5,650 bases of DNA from Geobacteraceae bacterium (GTDB taxonomy: Bacteria > Desulfobacterota > Desulfuromonadia > Geobacterales > Geobacteraceae): the NCBI GenBank assembly GCA_012797715.1, contig JAAZOO010000541.1, forward strand, positions 1 through 5,650, read 5' to 3'. The first letter of the stretch is position 1, and the number at the start of each line of letters is the position of its first letter. Position numbers and translations under genes: made by a program. The notes under the pieces are model-generated. The model ran no database searches. It saw only the letters and a list, made by a program, of their open reading frames with translations, and was not told the DNA's origin. Of the stretch, positions 4,359 to 5,650 are shown piece after piece.

Positions 4359-5650
4359 ATGAGCTTTCTCGATAATGTCAGCCCCCGGTGGATTGAGGAG
4401 CAGTACCGGCTATGGAAAGAATCTGCCCGCATCGTTCCTCCCGGATGGGATGCCTTTTTTACCGGATTCGAAGCCGGTCTGGTTTCTGCTTCTCCGGGAG
4501 CAGAGGCATCCCATGGGGAGTATGGGAGGAAACTGGCGGCCGTCCACTCCCTGGTTCACCGCCACCGGGACCTTGGCCACCTTCTGGCCTGCACCGATCC
4601 CCTTTCCCCCTGCAGGACGGACCATCCCCTCCTGAGCCTCACGGCATTCGGGCTGGACGATTCCGACCGTGACGTGAGATTTCCGCTCCAGGAGTTTCCC
4701 GGAGGACAAGCACCTCTCCGGGATATCCTGTCGTTGATGCGGGAAACCTACTGCCGTTCCATCGGTGTGGAATTCATGCACCTCCAGGACCCGGAGCAGT
4801 GGAAATGGCTTACGGAACGGATGGAATCGTGCCGGAACCGCACCGTTTTTTCTCCGGAAGAGAAGATCTCCATCCTGAGGAAGCTGCAGGAGGCAACCCT
4901 TTTCGAGGCATTTCTGCACCGTAAGTTTCCCGGCCAGACCCGCTTCTCCCTGGAAGGGGGAGAAACCCTCATCACCCTGCTGGACGCAGCCGTAGGCCAC
5001 GCTGCGCGGACGGGGATCACGGACATCATCGTCGGCATGCCGCACCGGGGACGGCTGAACGTGCTGGCGAACATCTTCGGCAAGCCCTGCGAAAACATCT
5101 TCGCCGAATTCCGCGACGAGGGTGACCCGGGATTCGTCGGAGACGGGGACGTGAAATACCACGCAGGCTTCTCCTGCGACGTGACCACGGATTCCGGAGC
5201 CCCCCTCCATCTTACCCTGGCAGCCAACCCGAGCCACCTGGAAGCGGTCAACCCGGTGGTGGAAGGAAAGGCCAGCGCCCGCCAGGATCGTATCGGAAGC
5301 GACGGTGCAGCCCGCGTCCTCCCTGTTCTCATCCACGGTGAAGCCGCATTCTCCGGCCAGGGCATGGTTGCGGAAACCCTGAATCTGTCCGGGCTGGAGG
5401 GATACTCCACCGGCGGCACCCTGCATATCGTGCTCAACAACCAGATCGGCTTCACCACCCTACCGCCGGACGCGCACTCCAGCCGCCATGCAACGGATGT
5501 GGCCAAGATGATCGATGCGCCTATCTTCCATGTCCACAGCGAAGACCCGGAAGCCGCTGTCCATGCGGTGCGTCTCGCCCTGGACTTCCGGCGCACGTTC
5601 GGCCGCGATGCCGTGGTGGAGCTCATCTGCTATCGCCGTCACGGCCATAA
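4359..5650 (+). CDS. sucA: 2-oxoglutarate dehydrogenase E1 component, N-terminal part (3' end outside window)
   Basis: This is the thiamine-diphosphate (ThDP) dehydrogenase of the oxoglutarate dehydrogenase complex, which decarboxylates 2-oxoglutarate and passes the succinyl group to E2 lipoyl. The first 430 residues are visible, against about 930 for the family. The N-terminus (MSFLDNVSPRWIEEQY, then PPGWDAFFTGFE) is the usual E1o start thought to bind E2. Further motifs: GVEFMHL (136-142), RFSLEGGE (195-202), GMPHRGRLNVL with His229 (E. coli H260), GDVKYH (263-268), ANPSHLEAVNPVV with His293 (E. coli H298), and CYRRHGH (424-430). The ThDP/Mg2+ motif reads HGEAA..NN, with Glu328 where the family has Asp; Asn360-Asn361 are intact. 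DARSxxY reads DAHSSRH (371-377). The ATG at 4359 has GGAG 6 nt upstream. It is transcribed divergently from the rfb genes, and sucB probably follows outside. The frame is open throughout, with no sign of decay. Confidence 0.95.
   Translation, partial: MSFLDNVSPRWIEEQYRLWKESARIVPPGWDAFFTGFEAGLVSASPGAEASHGEYGRKLAAVHSLVHRHRDLGHLLACTDPLSPCRTDHPLLSLTAFGLDDSDRDVRFPLQEFPGGQAPLRDILSLMRETYCRSIGVEFMHLQDPEQWKWLTERMESCRNRTVFSPEEKISILRKLQEATLFEAFLHRKFPGQTRFSLEGGETLITLLDAAVGHAARTGITDIIVGMPHRGRLNVLANIFGKPCENIFAEFRDEGDPGFVGDGDVKYHAGFSCDVTTDSGAPLHLTLAANPSHLEAVNPVVEGKASARQDRIGSDGAARVLPVLIHGEAAFSGQGMVAETLNLSGLEGYSTGGTLHIVLNNQIGFTTLPPDAHSSRHATDVAKMIDAPIFHVHSEDPEAAVHAVRLALDFRRTFGRDAVVELICYRRHGH

Noticed and set aside
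4410..5426. Minus-strand open frame (338 codons) opposite sucA
   Set aside because: It shows no motif or ribosome site. The plus strand codes for SucA with many invariant motifs throughout this stretch.

Overview
The window is GC-rich bacterial DNA (about 60% G+C by eye) with close-packed genes and good Shine-Dalgarno sequences. The dTDP-sugar, NhaA and SucA proteins look most like those of Desulfuromonadales/Geobacter-type 'deltaproteobacteria'. That placement is an impression from protein motifs, not from any search. Nothing marks the region as mobile: there are no transposases, integrases, tRNAs or CRISPR repeats.

Layout. (1) Positions 1-481, plus strand: the 3' end of an ABC transporter ATPase gene (ModC/PotA/CysA-like, TOBE domain). 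(2) 482-594: a 113-bp convergent gap with no canonical terminator. (3) 4044 down to 595, minus strand: a compact four-gene run, rfbB (dTDP-glucose 4,6-dehydratase), rfbD (dTDP-4-dehydrorhamnose reductase), a stand-alone cupin matching the C-terminal isomerase domain of bifunctional ManC, and nhaA (Na+/H+ antiporter). Every junction overlaps: ATGA at rfbB/rfbD, 67 bp at rfbD/cupin, ATGA at cupin/nhaA. (4) 4045-4358: a divergent intergenic region with a promoter candidate in each direction and hairpins in the sucA leader. (5) 4359-5650, plus strand: the first 430 codons of sucA (2-oxoglutarate dehydrogenase E1), running off the window.

Function. rfbB and rfbD supply two of the four steps to dTDP-L-rhamnose; rfbA and rfbC are not in the window. 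The cupin would link fructose-6-phosphate and mannose-6-phosphate if it is an active isomerase. The minus-strand set therefore looks like nucleotide-sugar supply for surface polysaccharide, with an antiporter gene coupled to its end. The divergent sucA starts the oxidative TCA-cycle complex.

I see no clearly new system. The points most worth a second look are a Glu in place of the near-invariant Mg2+-binding Asp of the ThDP motif in SucA, together with two nearby His substitutions; the coupling of nhaA to sugar genes; and the structured sucA leader behind a strong extended -10 promoter.
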